Part shown: positions 23,901-36,514 of the stretch, in pieces
How positions within the stretch are numbered: position 1 is the stretch's first letter
Layout of the letters: each line of letters opens with the position of its first letter
Assembly: GCA_965153455.1 (NCBI GenBank)
Contig: OZ234497.1
Coordinates: 15,989,872 to 16,053,871 of the forward strand
Reading direction: 5' to 3'
DNA from: Sphagnum compactum
Taxonomy: Eukaryota; Bryophyta; Sphagnopsida; Sphagnales
Length of the DNA stretch: 64,000 nucleotides
Notes under the pieces: generated by a model
Told to the model about the DNA's origin: nothing
What the model saw: the letters and a program-made list of their open reading frames with translations, nothing else
Databases searched by the model: none
Translations under genes and position numbers: made by a program

Positions 23901-25785
23901 ACTTCAAAGTTTGATGTCTTGTTTGTTTTTTCCCTGTTGTCTGGTTTCTATGTTCTCTTCTTAGAGTGTGTGCCTGTTTTGTTTCCCCTTCTGTGGTGTT
24001 ATGTTGTTAGTTATGGCCAGTATCATGCTGAGTCTTCCTGTTGCTTCTGGAGTTGCATAAGAAAGTTGGTATGTAGGTTAGTGGTTACACTGGCCTATAC
24101 CCACTGTAGGGAGCTGATGAAGTCAACGGGGAAGTTGTGATACATAAGTTGCCATCATACATGTTACTTTTGACAGTCCCTGAGAAAGTGATTGACTGTC
24201 ACAGTTGTTCATACTGCACAAGTGTGTAAATTTTGTGTTGTTCTAGTTTTCTCCCTTTTGTGTTCTTTCTTCTGGGTTCTGTAAGTCCTTATCTGGAAGT
24301 TTTTCTTTGATTTAAAAGGAAAAGTTTTAACCATCTTCTGGCTTTCTTAATCATGGATATGGAGATTTCTTGATGCTCATGAGAATTACTATATCTTTTC
24401 AGGTTGCTCATGAACCTCTTGGGGAGATTAATAAAGGCATGGACCGAACTGAAGGAAACTTTGTTGAGGCTTTTGCTGCTGCAATACAACAGTTCCAACG
24501 GGGTCAGGCAGAACTCTCTGATGGAAATGTGGAAGCTGCCACAAACTCATTCCGGGCTGCTTGCCATTTCAATCCAAGTGCAGCAGCTTACACCTTCATG
24601 GCATGGATGCAGCGTCTGGTCAGTCAGCTCACTCATTCTCTTCACTAGATTTCTCTTCTTGGTTTATCTCTCTGATCATCTGAAGAGTGGATTCTGGAGA
24701 GTAGTGTTTTCATTCTTTTGATGCAATGTGTATGGAGAAGTGAAGAGAGTGTTTCCTAACATCATTTGTGATGCTGGTTGCAGGCAGGTGCTGACCGCAG
24801 TGAGTGCGTCCGTGAATGTGCACGTGCTATTTTTCTGGACAATGACTATGGTGAAGCCGCAGATCTCACACATCTTACATTTGCTTTGTGGCAATCTGGA
24901 GTTGAAGGTTTTCAGAGCATAGTATACATGAACATGTCATATAGGTGATCTGTAGCACTAACTTTTAAGTCTCTATTTATGGTTTCCAGCTGGGCTAAAA
25001 CTCACTGGACATGCTTTGTTATTCCATTTGTGTAGAGTTTGTTTATTCTACATGAAATCTTGCAATTTTTCATATCAATTGTACCTACACCCAACAGGAA
25101 ATCCATGGAATGATGTTGCTTGTGAGCTATGGGATGTGGGAGACACTAGCCTGGCTGCTCGGTTTTTCCAGAGGTATGGCACTGTACACAGAGGACAGTT
25201 TGGATGAGATGTAAATTCACTTGCAACATCTTGAAAGGTTGCCTACTGACTGATACTTTGTCACTTCCTTTTTCTGGAACTTACATAGTGGGTACCTTCT
25301 GTCAGAGCCAAAGCATGCTCAAGATATGAAGTCGGCGCAGGTCATCACCCTTACTTGAACCTGGCAAAGCTTCACTTGAGTGAGAGTGTGCATATAGTCC
25401 ACAGTGATGGTCAACTTGTCAACAAGAGGAGCCACAATACACCTTCCAAAGAGGCATTGCTGGAACTTTGTGCAGCTTTAATACGTGCCCCTGGAGGTAA
25501 CAATTAATTTCATATTGAACATGTTGAAGTGAAAAAGAGGATGAGCAAAGTTTGATTTGAGCAGAACCATTGTTTGTGTTTCTGCAATATTTGGTCCAGT
25601 AGCAGTGGTGCCCACTAGCAAACTATGCCATAAGAAAAGGTGATGTACCACAGTGACAATGGTGAGTATAGATATTTTCCTTGTGTCTGAAGATATGATC
25701 CTTGATCATTTGTGCAGATGATGCGCTACAGCAAATGGTGTTTGACATCCTGGACGGGCTAAGGAAATGTAGCGAGCTTATGTAG
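20944..25785 (+). CDS. F-box / leucine-rich repeat / TPR-like protein (putative SCF ubiquitin-ligase adaptor)
   Basis: Model with 11 exons: 20944-21770, 22090-22264, 22460-22591, 22762-22919, 23120-23228, 23450-23773, 24403-24618, 24784-24907, 25098-25173, 25306-25496, 25718-25785. All introns are GT..AG and phases agree, giving 799 residues. Residues 1-266 are charged and Ser/Glu-rich, probably disordered. The F-box spans about 267-312 (PVDRISDDVLMRVFAKLSRQ, then SLVCRRWKEVASLEPLW) and is split by intron 1. Residues about 335-500 are leucine-rich repeats of the cysteine-containing type (LCLDLSFCNF, LRELDLGLCFN, LSLAGCPRV, LCLVGCKSI). A Pro-rich linker (PARPPPPPPF) follows, then a helical TPR-like part from about 585 (AELSDGNVEAATNSFRAACH, ARAIFLDNDYGEAADL, AARFFQRAKACSRYEVG, HHPYLNLAKLHL). 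F-boxes bind SKP1 of SCF ligases; LRR and TPR parts would bind substrate. The substrate is unknown. The exon 10 acceptor was chosen because it alone keeps the frame open into the last two exons. Confidence 0.85.
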
Positions 25786-28700
25786 ATGGTAAGAAATTGA
25801 TTTGAAGGAAATTGGAACAGATAGTTGTAGGCATTAGGACTCTGATTGCACAGAAAGCTTGAATTAAGCTTATTATCATGTTAACCCCCCTACAAAAGAG
25901 AGGGTTTGGTGTACACTAAAAGAAAGAAAGTTCCCAAGTCGTAGCATGTTGTCAGTGTTCTTAACCAACTATTACTCTTAATTTGTTAGTGGATCTTTCT
26001 AGATCCCTCTATTACCATGAATGGTGATGATCACTTACTTGCATGTGATGGTAGTAAGCCTTCCAAACACATTTAATGGTAGCAGGTTTGGGTTTGAAGA
26101 AAATAGAGTAGCAGTCCTTAGGCATGTTTCATGAAACAGGTCAAATTTCCCTTGATCATTGAAGTAAGTACTCGTTTGGCACAATACCCTGAGTATTTGG
26201 ACACAAGGTGTGGGCTTTTTTTAGTGATGATGACTAGCAGTACAAAGTGATAGAGGGAAGGAGAGATGGATCTTCACAACAAGCATGGATCATCCGCGCT
26301 GAATGGTAGGTACAGATAAGTATATAATAATTTCTTGCAAAACCGTTATAGACATCTGTACTCTGGAATCTATCACAGTTCCTGAAGCCATAGGAAGAAG
26401 TCTCGGTTATTGCAGTCAACTCTCAAAACAGAAGGTATTTTCTCTTTTATGATAGTTGAACTTATTGGATCTTACAGAATGTAAAAACAGTATATATATT
26501 CTTTGCTTTATGTTCTCTTTTATGAGAGATTATATTGCATAAACAAATTTTGATACAAGATTGTCTTTCATCTCTAATATTTTTCCACTCATGCTGGTAC
26601 TAGAGCTTGGACAATGAAGTATTTCTGAGGAGTTTGTTCATTCAAGAGGGCATGGTGGATTTCTTAATTCATTCTCAACTAGTTTTGTTGCCCCATTGTT
26701 GATGCTAGTTCTACAAAGGACTTTGCTATTTCTAAGTTTTGAATTGATCACTTTGACAATATATTTATTGGGATTATCACATTGATGTGAAAATATTATG
26801 CTAGAATGTTTTGTCATTTTAATATTGAACAAGGCAAAGGTCGTGAGCCCACGTGTGATGAGCAAGTGATGCCTTTGAGTAACTCTTGACATCACATATG
26901 TTAAGTTTAGATGTAAATGAAGTTCATATTTCTAATATTATCTTTGAGGAAATAGTTGCACCTTGAGATTTATGGCCAAACCTTGCATATGCAAGGGGTA
27001 ACATAAATATTGCTTTGAAGAGTTTTTCTTGGAACAAGTATTTATAATGAATTGTACTTTTATTTACTTGATTTGTAATTCATAATTGATTAATGATATT
27101 TTGATGGATTTTAATCCATTGAGTTTTCAAAGGGACAAATGCACATTTGTCTATGACAATGAAAATTCACACTTGCAAGGAGTACCTACCCTAACCAATT
27201 TGCAATCTTGGGCAAATGTTGTGAGATATCTGTGCAGAATAACAACAATCCTCTAATTGCCTACACTTGAATCTAGCATCCAAAATGCAAACACATTCTT
27301 CACATTAACTTCAAGAGAAAAATCAAGTAACTTAATCTATTGAGGCATTTCCATAGCAGGTAAATAGAATTGCATCATTATAATAAATAAATAAAAATTC
27401 CATGTTAGGTGATAGTAAATGGTCCATAACAACATGACGAATTGCACAATTCACATTGTATTATATATGACCCTCAAACAACCCAATTTGAAAAAGGAAT
27501 ATAAATTCTACTTGATAACACCAATTGATAGCTACTTCATATTTATGAAGATGAGTAATACAAACTTAGGAAAAAAAATAATTTTTAGATTGTAGTTGAT
27601 GTCTAGGAAGACAAATGGTTTTTTATCAAAACTAGTTAAGATCTATTCAATTAGACTACATGTGAAAGGATGTGGTAGAAGGAATAGTCCCACAATTTCA
27701 AATTTCAAATTGTAACATACATCTAGGAAAACAAACAGTTATAGCTAATTAAAATATATACAGTTAGACCAGTTTTAAATGGCTCAACATATAAAGGGGA
27801 AGGCAACATAAAAGTAATTTCAGATTGAACAATAAAAAGTTTCAATATTTTTATTCAACATTACTCTTACAAAAAAGGTTCAATGGCGGGCAATAATTCT
27901 AGAACATTGCAAAAACTACATTATGAACCCATATTTTAGAGTTTACAAAATAAATATGATTTAAAATCAAATGAGAAAACCACAAAAAAAGAAGTTTAGT
28001 ACAAAATGCACAACACAATATTTTATTTTTTTTGGGTTGTAACAAGTTTTCTTCTCCTCCATGATTTTTTACATCTACAAAAGCAAACACCTATATCAAT
28101 GCATGGAAGCTCAAGGCAAGTTTGCAAAAAGATAGGGAGTATCTGGCTGTGCCTTGGACATTGCAAAATATTAATGGAAAAAACTAATATCATGTATGTT
28201 GATCAAGAATACACTTTCAAAATCTCATTTTTTGAATCTTGTTTAATATGATTATTCTTGAAGGTTTAAGTTATTGGCAAGCTCATCAATTTTATGTAAT
28301 GTATAATTTGGAAACAAAACTTTAGAGTCACTACAAATTTGAAAAAATGAAAAAATATTCGAAGAAATGAAACAAATATCTATCAAGAAATCAATTCTAT
28401 AAGTTAACATTGTAATTTATTTTTGCAAGAACAACAATCCCAACCAATTACATTGGAAGGTATTAGAACATATTTTTAAAAAAATGACATAAACTTTGAT
28501 AACTTGGATGTTTCCCAACTAACAAAAATAAAATCTAACAAAATCCACATAAAATGAATTGGCATTCAATGTACAAAATTACTTGTGTACCAAATTTGAA
28601 GGTGTATAGAGGGCACAAATTACAAATCTAAAGCCTTGATATTATCAACACAAAAGATATCCATACGATGATGAGAGAATATGCATTCAATTATTAGCCA

Positions 28701-31700
28701 TTCAAAGAAACTTTTAATTAAAAATTCCTACATGGTGGACAAAGTAAAATAAAATGTCACAAAATTGAAAAAAATGATAAATCAATTAAATTCAAGAGGG
28801 GAAAACTACTACAATGTTATATCATGCCACCTTACATCTAATTTACAATATAAGTTCTTCCATTTTAAAAACATTATACCATATTCATATATTATGCATG
28901 TATTTTCAAACATGATAGAATATTCAAGCACTTGCAAAAAATAATTTAATGTTTTAAAAAGATGTAAAGACAATTACATGTTGAAATTGCAAAATCCTAC
29001 ATGAGGTTAATGGACACTATCACATAAGAATCTATTAGTTCATTATGAATGTAAGTAATGTATAAACAATCACATGTAAATAGGAAGGAGATTTAAGAAA
29101 AATATGAATCCAATTTAAATCATATAAAAGTAAATGTAATTACAACTTCAAACACTATGGCACACCTTTGTGAAAGGAAAAGGAATTTTACAATCAAATG
29201 ATGAACTATATGGTTTAAAATATCCATGATAAAAGGCACACATAATAACATGACAAATTCAATGTAAATGCAATGCATATATCTATTGAGATGTTTTGTT
29301 GAGTTAAATCAATGCAAAACTAACTAGATATTTTTAATGTCTATTACCCAATGAATGGAATAGATTCAACAAGGCAGTGATTAGTTAGTGAATGACAGGG
29401 ATGCAACAAGACATTTGATTAACTTCATAGGATTAAAATTGTTGATCATTTGATTTTGAATTACTTTTGGAGGGAAGAGAATTTAGGATGTAGTTTTGTA
29501 ATTTAATGGAGTTTGGGAGATTTTTTTTCTACACATAAAGTTGGACTTAGAGAGCAGCTGGAGTTAAAAAGGAGACACAATATGAGTTCAGAGTTCTATT
29601 GGTATTGGAAACCATAGATTTTTCATGATTTTGATTTCTACTTTTAAGACTACAAATTTTTTATATGTTCAATTTTGAATAAAGAAGTAGTGTGAAATTG
29701 ATGAAGAAACATGGATTGTACTTTGTAATTGTTGTGTTTTAGTTTTTATTTATAACTATATTCTGACTATAGATTTTGACTTGAATACAAATGAATTAGA
29801 ATTGGAGAAGAATGAACAATGGCTGAAAATTTAAAAAACTAAATGTAAAAACCAATTTTTCAAAATTGTTTTGAATAATTTAAACCACATATTTTAGGGG
29901 TTGAAATGAATGACTAAAGTAAAATTTGTATTGATTTAAGTAGCAAAAAGCAATTCTAGGATAAAATTTGTGCCTACCATTTGGTGACCATTTCGAAGAC
30001 AATTTTTTTTCCAAAGAAAAAATCAACAACAATATTATGAGCAGCTTGGATTGATTGAGAGTATTTTTTTCTGTAAATCTCAAAAATTGGAAGAGGATAT
30101 ATTATTTTATGATAGATTTATATTTATTTATTTATTTGGAAAATAGAAGATGGAGGTCTAAATGGTAAAAGTTATAATGACTTAAGTTGAAAAAATACCA
30201 AGAAACAAACAAAATTCAAGATTTGGAAAACAATATGAATCAGATGGTGACTCAAAGTTTGCAAAAACAAATGGATCAAAAAGCTATGCAATAAAACATG
30301 AATTTTGATCTTGAGTTCACACCATCATTAAGAAGGGTCAAAACATGTAACTAGGAACCAAAAAAGGGCGTAAGATGTTAGACATAATCAATCAAAATCC
30401 AACATTTATTTTTTATTACCATTTAAAACCATAATAATCATGGCAAGTTAGTTTTTTTTCCTTCATATGAATGTCTAAGAACTTCGAATAAATTCACTCA
30501 ATCCAATTTTTTAAGTTTTGGTTTTAATATAGGATGTTTGAAAATGTACACCTAGTGCATCAAATGGAGTCAATTTTGTAAAGGACTATCAAAAGGAATC
30601 ACATAATAAGAGACTTTGAAAAAATATAAATGATATGAACACATTAGCCACACTCAAAAAACACTCATATTTTTTTTAATGTGGAATTCGAAAACTTTAA
30701 AAATTCAAAGAATGTTTCAAAATTGCTTCAAAATTTTAGAGCTTCAAGAGTCTTTTACCACATATAAATGGGTTATAATGTACATGATGTATGAATAAAA
30801 GTTATAACTTATAGTATAATAAGACTAAATAATGTGAAATTTTAATTTCTAGTGATGACTTAAAATTTTGATCATTTTTCAAAATGAAACATTAAATCGA
30901 TAAGGAATTTGTACACTTTAAATAATTCATATTTATTCAATAGTGAATAACAAAAAAAATGTGATACATTGGGGAACATTTAAATATTTTTTAGAACAAG
31001 TTACAAGAAATTTCATTCAAAAATTCGTTTGCATGTAACAATTTTTTTTGTGAAAAAGGACATGTAGTCTTTTTCCAAAGTAATCGCTTTGGCTCCCAAT
31101 TATAGGTTTTGACCTTGAATGCTTAGATTGATGAGTGGGATCCCTCACATACTGATTATTGTTTCATAAGAACAACATATTAAATCTATGATGCCAGATA
31201 TAACTATTGTAGCATGTAAGCTTGGATAAGAGTCCAAGCCATCAAGAACAAATAATCAATTTGAAAATGGTCAAACTACATGCTAGGTACGAGTGAGTAC
31301 CCAATTTGGAAGAAATCTATGAGGATCTAAGCTGGGTAAAAGTACCCATTTTAAGACTTCAAATGATTTCCATAACGTTAATCATGTTGACTCAAGCAAA
31401 CAAATCTATGGGATGACCACCGTCAATTCCATTAAATTGTGAACAACAAAGAATTATATCGATGGAAAATATTGGAGCAAGGGGTTCAATGGCCATACCA
31501 TATCGATAAGCTTTGAAATATCCAAATCACAAGAAAGATGTAAATCCAAATGGAGTGATGCTAGCAAGTGAGTAGGTGAGCCGATGAGCAAGTGAACATG
31601 AGTACGAAAGAATTTTAAAAAATATTCCATACCACATCATGGAATATTCCAAATATATTATTTTTCCACGTGGAATTAATATATGATGTGGTAGAATATT

Positions 31701-32119
31701 CCACGCCTTGTCATGGAATATTTTCAAAACTATTAAAATGACGAAAAACTACATGACTATGAATTATTTGATGAATTTAAACTAATAAATATATTAGTTC
31801 TTCAATAAACATGTGATGCGATGGCAATAAAATAAGATAATATACATGAAAGCACATTGTGATGGTCAATGGGTTTATTGCAAATAAATTGTATAGAGTT
31901 TTATCAAGTCACATACTTTGATGCCACACCACTAGTGTATAATCACCAAAAGAGAAGAACATATACCTCTCATAAGAATGGTTGAAATAATACACAGTGG
32001 AAAAAAATAAAATTAATTGTAATTATAAACAAAACTTTCTACATAGTGAAGGTAACTACAACAAGTTTGATGAATGAGAAAACATAGTTGATTTGAAACA
32101 AATGCAATTGTTATGTACT
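25786..32119. other. Intergenic DNA, AT-rich beyond about 26.9 kb; no gene seen
   Basis: The first kilobase probably includes the 3-prime untranslated region of the F-box gene. From about 26.9 kb to 31.5 kb the DNA is AT-rich like the left end of the window, with no domain-bearing frame; open frames are under 90 codons. One foldback (31611-31730) is listed separately. Confidence 0.5.
31611..31730. repeat. Imperfect nested foldback with AATATTCC motifs
   Basis: ATTTTAAAAAATATTCCAT at 31612-31630 faces ATGGAATATTTTCAAAAC at 31713-31730. Inside it ACCACATCAT (31631-31640) faces ATGATGTGGT (31683-31692). AATATTCC or GGAATATT occurs five times in 120 bp. The structure resembles a MITE or foldback end. 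No coding content. Confidence 0.6.
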
Positions 32120-35100
32120 ATCATGAGAGCCAAAGGCTTTAGATCGTTCTAACAAACATTAAACTTCATCCCAACTCCATGTGCAGTAATGAATGAACTA
32201 TTTTGTGAACCCACAAAACATAATCGTCTTCAAGATCTGATAGACGTGTTTACATTGCACATATGCCCCACATGCACCTAAAGAACTTGCCAACATTTTG
32301 ACAAAATAGACACATGAACATCCAGGGAAATTGCCAATAGTGACATCATATTGGTTATCAAAAAGAATATTGTAAATTCATCCATACCTAGGTGGCGAAA
32401 CATCAACAACAGGGAAAACAATGCATTGGAGAAGTAACCTGCCAGCTTCCCAATTGTTTGTGTTGTTATATTATTTTGAACACGAAAGGTCGTTTCACCT
32501 TCTTGCCACCACGAGTTGTAGGCCAACAACTTGCATCAGACAACCTCACAAAGTTGTGACAACCCACAGCAGGCACATGGGAATTGCTTGAACAAGAATA
32601 TTGGAAGCCAAATAAACTTTGAGCATTGTTTCTACATAGGTGGTCAAAGGAAAACCCTACCTCTTCTAAAGTTATTACCTCATTTTGGGTCAAGTTAGTA
32701 CCTCTTGGATGGGCCATAAGGTTGGAATTACATGCCTAGCAATTCTTAGGTTGTCCCACCCACACAATGGTTCAAGTCATCGAGACAAAACCAATGCTTA
32801 TGGTGCTCAAGTAATCTGCTATGATATTCAACCTAGAAACCTGAGTAACATGGACCACGAGTTCTAATTACTGATTTATAGATGTATTTGACCCTTGCTT
32901 TGCATTTGAACGCTGTGGATTTTTGGAATGCTAAACATTGAATTGCAGATTTGGATGGGTACGTTCAATATGTCACTGGCCATCAACACAAATATATTCT
33001 TTCAACTCTAGGCCACTTCGAGATAGCAAAGGCAATGAATCACTAGAACCAGATGGCAGTCGTTGAACGTGTACATCCTCCACAAAATCGGGTTCGAGAG
33101 TTGGAACGAATACCCGTGAACGAGAGAAATTCACATGACCAAAATGATGGGAATCTTCATCTATTCATGCTTGGAGGACAATCAACAGGTTGCTTGGCAA
33201 ACCCAAACACCTCTTCTCCCTTGAGATGCGGAAGGCGATTTGTGAAAGATGACCCAGATGTGATATTTTCCACAACAGCTACAAGTTTAGCATGATCATT
33301 CGATCCTTATGCCATCCTCAACAACAATTCATTTTTATTAGGCCCACACCTTGTTGGGCCACCTTGCAAGTATTGTCTATACAACGTAGACTGTTTATAA
33401 GCACGAACATAGTAATTGGATGTTGCTGTGTACAGACGAGTGCTGCGTTTTCCCTACTACTGCAACTAGATGTTATGCATAGTTTCTACCAGATTACAAG
33501 TGGGCATGTCCGCCCGCTCCTCATGATTGAACTTTTGTAGGTCAAAGGAAAAAAAATGTTAGCAAAATTTGAAATGTCACAACGGAATTGGAACGAGAAT
33601 GCAAATGGAATTGGAGAGCAAATGGAATTTCTATGTTAAATGCAAAACAAGAAAGAGAATAAAAAAAACCTGAGAGATGATATACTCACATGGACCATGA
33701 ACCCTTCCCATTGTTTAACATGAAAGTGCCAAAAGTTAAGCCAATTGCTAAGCTCATGGACATTTGCTTTAGAAGCAACCCCTGACAAGAGCCACTAACA
33801 ATGAATTAGAGCATGCACACTATTGACCTCCCCAAGGGATTTTGCGCCTTTGTACTGGTGGCAAAGAGAGATGTGTTGATCTTGAAATTTGGGTTTGATC
33901 AATTGTTTAATGTGCTTATCGAGTGATTAAGTCCAATGGAATAAACATGTGCACTCCTTGTCAATCATCCTCATAGAGGGGTCCCCAATCCATAAACAAT
34001 TCTCACGACATTCCAATTGGCTTGTGTGTTATCAACCATGAATCCCTTGAAATTCGGTTTTGGAAAGATGCGCTTTTACATCGTGTCATTGAACTTTGGC
34101 CACATTACTTGTTGAGGCTCCATGTCCTCAAACTACATGTCACAAACTACAATGGTCATCACTTTGCAATAAGCTGGATCATACACATGACAAGTCATAG
34201 TTGTCCAACTAACCACACGTTTCACATGATCAAACATGATCCAAACATTTTGCAAATCCCCGGAAGGTAGCATTTGTGTGACAAGACTCACTCCACTCCC
34301 CACACCATTTATGGACATCTTGAAAATGAACACCTTTTGTCCAAGAATTGGTTTAGGGAAGCAACATTCTTGGATGTAGTCATATTGACTCTTGGACTTT
34401 AGTTCAAAGATGCTATCAATGTATCCACCACCTGGATGATGCTTGAAAGAAACAACAAAGTTACGAACGTTGGGAGAGCTCAGTTCACAGAACTTGTCCT
34501 GGATTTGCTCCAACTGCTCACCTTTGAGAAGCTCCACTTTATCATCGCTACAATCATCAAACAAATGCCTAGTGAAAAAGATCTTGTTAGCACTTAGGGA
34601 AATCGCAAACATCTTTGTGTGAGGCGTGCGATCGACCTCTTCTGTAATCAACCTTCTAATCTCCTCCAAAGTCTCCCTGCACTTGCCATCCACAACAGGA
34701 TGGTTGTGTACCCCAAGATGAATTATTGCTTTGGATAGAGAGTGGAGTTTATGCACAACATAATAGATTCTCCCATTGCAACCAATGATGTAGAGGGGAA
34801 GAGCATGATACAATTTGCATCCAAACGAGGAAGTAGATGGAATCAATTGCATCTAACCTATGATTGGAATATGAATGCTCTCACTGCACCAAAAGGTTTC
34901 ATTGTGAAAGGCAGAGTGCACAAAGTTCTCACAATCATCTTGTACACAACAAAGGTGAGCCAAACAACGAGTCTTCCTGAAGCTCAACCCAAAACTTTGG
35001 TGGTGATCACATTACACCAAGCATGGCCATTGTTCTTTCTATCCATGCCCTACATTTTGGAAAAGTCGTGAACATTGGGAAGCAAAGGCGACAATTCAAA

Positions 35101-35590
35101 CAAGTCATCCCCATCAAAAACAATCGACAAGAATTGAACTTTTTGAAGAAGTATCTTGTCATGACCCAAATTCCGCAGCTTGTTGGAGCTTTGTCCTGGA
35201 AGCGCCATTAAACATATGCAAGATGCCTTGGCCTTTTGCAAATTCAATGTTTGTAGTTGTGAATGAGTCCCCTTTCTATGCAATCACCCTCCAATCTGAC
35301 TCCAATGTTGAACAGACTTAGGCTTAAGTTCAAGCCATTTAACGTGTCAAAAGCAAATGGGGGAGGGGGAGTTGGTACTAGGGTAGGGTTTAGGGTTCTA
35401 GCTTGCTATGTTCGTATGTGAATAGATGATATTGGGGAGGCCCTGGATGGCTTGGATCATGAATGAGGATGCTAACAATGTCTCCTTTTCTGTTGTTGAT
35501 GATATCAACTACCATCCCATCAGGGACAACAAAAAATGACATATTATGACACAATGATGTAAGCCATCCAGTTGGATGCAATGAATTTTT
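32120..35590 (-). pseudogene. MULE-like transposase with SWIM zinc finger, decayed
   Basis: A minus-strand reading frame, broken by stops and shifts, runs about 3.5 kb. Recognisable parts in order are: an amino-terminal stretch (about 35580-35390, with PQYHLFTYEHSKLEP then TLPWYQ), FDGDDLFELSPLLPNVHDFSK (about 35110), an open 239-codon piece at 34852-34133 with HLGVHNHPVVDGKCRETLEE, DKFCELSSPNVRNFV and IMFDHVKRVVSWTTMTCHVY, then FKGFMVDNTQANWNVVRIVY (about 34050), ECTCLFHWT and NWLNFWHFHVKQWEGF (33950-33700), and a SWIM-type zinc finger near 32330-32240 (CSC, then QCKHVY). The order DDE-type core then SWIM finger is the plan of Mutator-like plant transposases. I recognise this as a repeated plant family, but the MULE subgroup is not certain. 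Many in-frame stops show it is dead. Terminal inverted repeats were not identified. Confidence 0.75.
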
Positions 35591-36514
35591 GTCAATTTTG
35601 TGATGTTGCCCAAGTGGTGATCATCCATAGTTATATTTAGCCAAATTTGATGATATTGAAAATATCAAGTAGAAAATCTTAATCACCCTTTCATATTGTG
35701 GGCAATTGTAGTGGTTTTGGTGATTTAAAAAAAAATTACTTCACTGCTTGGATGACGAGGGGGTCCTGGGGCAACTTTTTTATTAACCATTCCATTTAAA
35801 TCTAAATAAATTCATCATGTCCTTGACTACTAGATTCATATATATAATTACAAGAGGATACAATTATAACATGAGACAAAGAGTGCTTTTCCTTAAAACT
35901 ATTGTTATTTTCCTCAGCACAAGATATTGAAGGTCAACACTGACCTTGCATTTGCATGTAGTCATAGCACAGAAGTGTTAATGGTATAGCTCATACTGGG
36001 TTTAGAATATATCCACCCACACCCAATATGTGGGCCTCTACCAATGTCTTCAGCATCCAAGATAGCGTCTTGGTTATTTTCACACCCCACTCAAAAACAT
36101 GAAATAATGGACAGTGTATGAGGAGGACCAATTACATGTCACCACATGGGCTGATCAAAGTCTCTGAATTCCTGAATCATCTTCAATCAGGACAACATGA
36201 CTTTTTAGTGAAGATTGTGGTGAAGGTACTCATGAAGTCACTGCTAGCATGGTGGTTTAACTACGACTGAATTGCCCCAGTATGCAGTGGCATATACAAC
36301 AAGAAAGATTCTGCTTTCATGCTAAAGCACAAGTGATGCTTAGACAAGGTCCTAGTAAGTAATGACCACATAAAAAGGAAGTTTCTACTTTTCTAATATG
36401 TCAAAAGAGATACAAAATGGATTACACTGTGACACTTTTCCAGTGTTGAACAGAGTTGCACAAACAGTTTATTGGTGTGTGAATGATAACACTATGATCT
36501 CTTTCCCTGGTTGC
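35591..36514. other. Spacer between the MULE relic and the DHHC gene
   Basis: Contains the 3-prime flank and probably the 3-prime untranslated region of the minus-strand S-acyltransferase gene. No other gene was recognised. Confidence 0.5.

Noticed and set aside
25289-25358. F-box gene ending at the stop 25356-25358
   Set aside because: The acceptor at 25306 keeps the frame open into two further exon-like segments that continue the TPR-like pattern, so the longer model was preferred; the short one is kept as a possible isoform.
33053-33540. Plus-strand frames of 80-82 codons
   Set aside because: They are opposite-strand shadows of the SWIM-finger transposase relic.
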